Below, in pieces: positions 15,204 through 16,213 of a stretch of 16,213 nt of DNA. A program made the translations under genes and the position numbers. Each line of letters opens with the position of its first letter. The stretch's first letter is position 1. The notes under the pieces are model-generated. The model made no database searches. It saw nothing but the letters and a program-made list of their open reading frames with translations, and had not been told where the DNA came from. The DNA lies in contig ONQK01000169.1 in the NCBI GenBank assembly GCA_900319895.1, positions 1 to 16,213 on the forward strand, given 5' to 3'. This DNA comes from an uncultured Prevotella sp. (GTDB lineage Bacteria; Bacteroidota; Bacteroidia; Bacteroidales; Bacteroidaceae).

Positions 15204-16073
15204 ATGGGCGAAAAAAGAAAAAATTTCCTCGTAAGGACAATTACCGGCATCCTTTTCGTGGCCGTGATGGTGACGAGCTTCATCTCGCCCACGACAATGG
15301 TTCTCCTCTTCACACTCATCACAGGCATGACCGTCTGGGAGTTCAGCGGCCTGGTCAATCAATACGAAGACGTTGAGACCAACCGCTTCATCTCCACCAT
15401 CGCCGCCGTTTACTTTTTCCTCGCCATGGCGTGGTTTCGCACAGGGATGGCACCATCATACGTCTTCATCCCATATCTGATTACCCTTGTCTACCTGTTT
15501 GTCAGCGAGATTTACCTCAAAAATCCTAATCCGCTGAACAATTGGGCATACACGATGCTGGGACAGATGTACATCGCCCTGCCCTTCTCCACTATCAATC
15601 TCTTGGCATTTCAGCCCTCCGGCGGCGAATCGTCCTCCCCCATCGTCTTCCAATGGATTGTTCCGCTGAGCGTGTTCATTTTCCTCTGGCTCAATGATAC
15701 GGGAGCCTATTGCGTAGGCTCACTATTCGGCAGGCACAGGCTGATAGAGCGAATCAGTCCCAAAAAAAGTTGGGAAGGCTCAATTGGCGGCGCCGTAGTC
15801 GTTATGATTGCCTCGAGTCTCATCGGCCATTACGCCAACAACAGTGGCATTTATCAAGGCATGAACATCATGGAATGGCTGGGGTTGGGGCTTGTTGTGG
15901 TGATTTTCGGGACATGGGGAGACTTGGTGGAAAGCCTGTTCAAACGTACATTGGGCATTAAAGACAGCGGCAACATCTTGCCCGGGCACGGCGGCATGCT
16001 CGACCGTTTCGACTCCTCGCTCATGGCAATCCCTGCTGCTGTAGTCTATTTGTTCAGCATCATGTTCTTCTAG
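15204..16073 (+). CDS. cdsA: Phosphatidate cytidylyltransferase
   Basis: Integral inner-membrane enzyme that makes CDP-diacylglycerol from phosphatidic acid and CTP, the branch point to all phospholipids. The product is 289 residues with about eight hydrophobic segments. The complete family signature is present at 244-270. It runs from SLFKR through the conserved Lys-Asp (KDSGNILPGHGG) to MLDRFD, which carries the metal-binding acidic residues. The motif SPKKSWEGSIGG upstream is also typical. The ATG lies one base after the ftsH stop, so the two genes form one translational unit. A long hairpin follows the stop. Confidence 0.97.
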   Translation: MGEKRKNFLVRTITGILFVAVMVTSFISPTTMVLLFTLITGMTVWEFSGLVNQYEDVETNRFISTIAAVYFFLAMAWFRTGMAPSYVFIPYLITLVYLFVSEIYLKNPNPLNNWAYTMLGQMYIALPFSTINLLAFQPSGGESSSPIVFQWIVPLSVFIFLWLNDTGAYCVGSLFGRHRLIERISPKKSWEGSIGGAVVVMIASSLIGHYANNSGIYQGMNIMEWLGLGLVVVIFGTWGDLVESLFKRTLGIKDSGNILPGHGGMLDRFDSSLMAIPAAVVYLFSIMFF

Positions 16074-16081
16074 ACAAGACC

Positions 16082-16132
16082 AAATACAAGTGGCAGAAAT
16101 GGCAACATCTCCAATTTCTGCCACTTGTATTT
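16082..16132. terminator. 19-bp perfect hairpin between convergent genes
   Basis: 16082-16100 is exactly complementary to 16114-16132, with a 13-base loop. It begins 9 bp after the cdsA stop and ends 15 bp before the stop of the minus-strand gene at the right edge. The A-rich foot on each side provides short U-rich ends on both strands (GTATTT in either direction), so it could terminate both. The stem is unusually long and perfect for a simple terminator. Confidence 0.75.
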
Positions 16133-16147
16133 ATCCTCCAAGGACTT

Positions 16148-16213
16148 TCACTTTTGCTCGAAAGCCTTCTCATGCAATAATCGACACATGACCTGGGCGG
16201 CATTGTCAGGTGC
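16148..16213 (-). CDS. 3' end of an unidentified gene, cut by the right edge
   Basis: On the minus strand an open frame enters at 16213 and ends with TGA at 16150-16148, giving 21 residues that include QVMCRLLHEKAFEQK. The helical, amphipathic end and the convergent terminator 15 bp beyond the stop support a real C-terminus. The fragment is too short to name. In related genomes lpxB and surE are often near cdsA, so one of these is possible, but this is not shown by the sequence. Confidence 0.45.
   Translation of the reverse strand, partial: APDNAAQVMCRLLHEKAFEQK

Overview
The window looks like a chromosomal segment from a member of the Bacteroidales, most likely a Prevotella-like genus. Three things support this. 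Protein families typical of that phylum are present: a long Bacteroidetes-type LptD, a Wzi-family outer-membrane protein and a lipocalin-like lipoprotein. Starts follow A-rich leaders rather than Shine-Dalgarno sequences. Several genes are preceded by the phylum's sigma-ABfr promoter form, TTTG (or TTG), about 19-20 bases, then TAnnTTTG. I see no insertion sequence, prophage, CRISPR array, tRNA or rRNA.

Layout, left to right. (1) A minus-strand gene is cut by the left edge and diverges from lptD (286-3204, +), which encodes the outer-membrane LPS-assembly barrel. (2) A redox block on the plus strand holds a thioredoxin-type glutathione peroxidase and thioredoxin reductase trxB, separated by 28 bp. 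After a terminator come a promoter and rubrerythrin. (3) Rubrerythrin converges on dapA across a strong hairpin. (4) dapA, truA, comEC, a lipocalin-like lipoprotein and a Wzi-family protein all lie on the minus strand. The last two, and perhaps comEC and truA, look like one unit read from a promoter near 11330. (5) A divergent plus-strand gene (11412-12449) encodes a secreted protein with a disordered, Arg/Asn/Ser/Gly-rich tail. It ends at a clear terminator. (6) A plus-strand operon rsfS-ftsH-cdsA follows a very good promoter. It ends at a 19-bp perfect hairpin shared with a convergent minus-strand gene cut by the right edge.

The themes are envelope biogenesis (LptD, Wzi-like protein, CdsA, FtsH), peroxide defence in an anaerobe (Gpx, TrxB, rubrerythrin) and housekeeping (DapA, TruA, RsfS). 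The peroxidase has the Cys36/Cys82 pair of thioredoxin-dependent enzymes and sits beside trxB, so the pair could form a complete NADPH-to-peroxide chain.

Most of the window is ordinary core genome and I found no convincing new multigene system. The best second-look items are the divergent control region at 11238-11411, with two near-identical GGGAAWWTCCC palindromes 22 bp apart around one promoter, and the unassigned secreted protein it faces. Next come the short ComEC without a metallo-beta-lactamase domain, the near-leaderless lptD start, and an unexplained non-coding stretch before rsfS.
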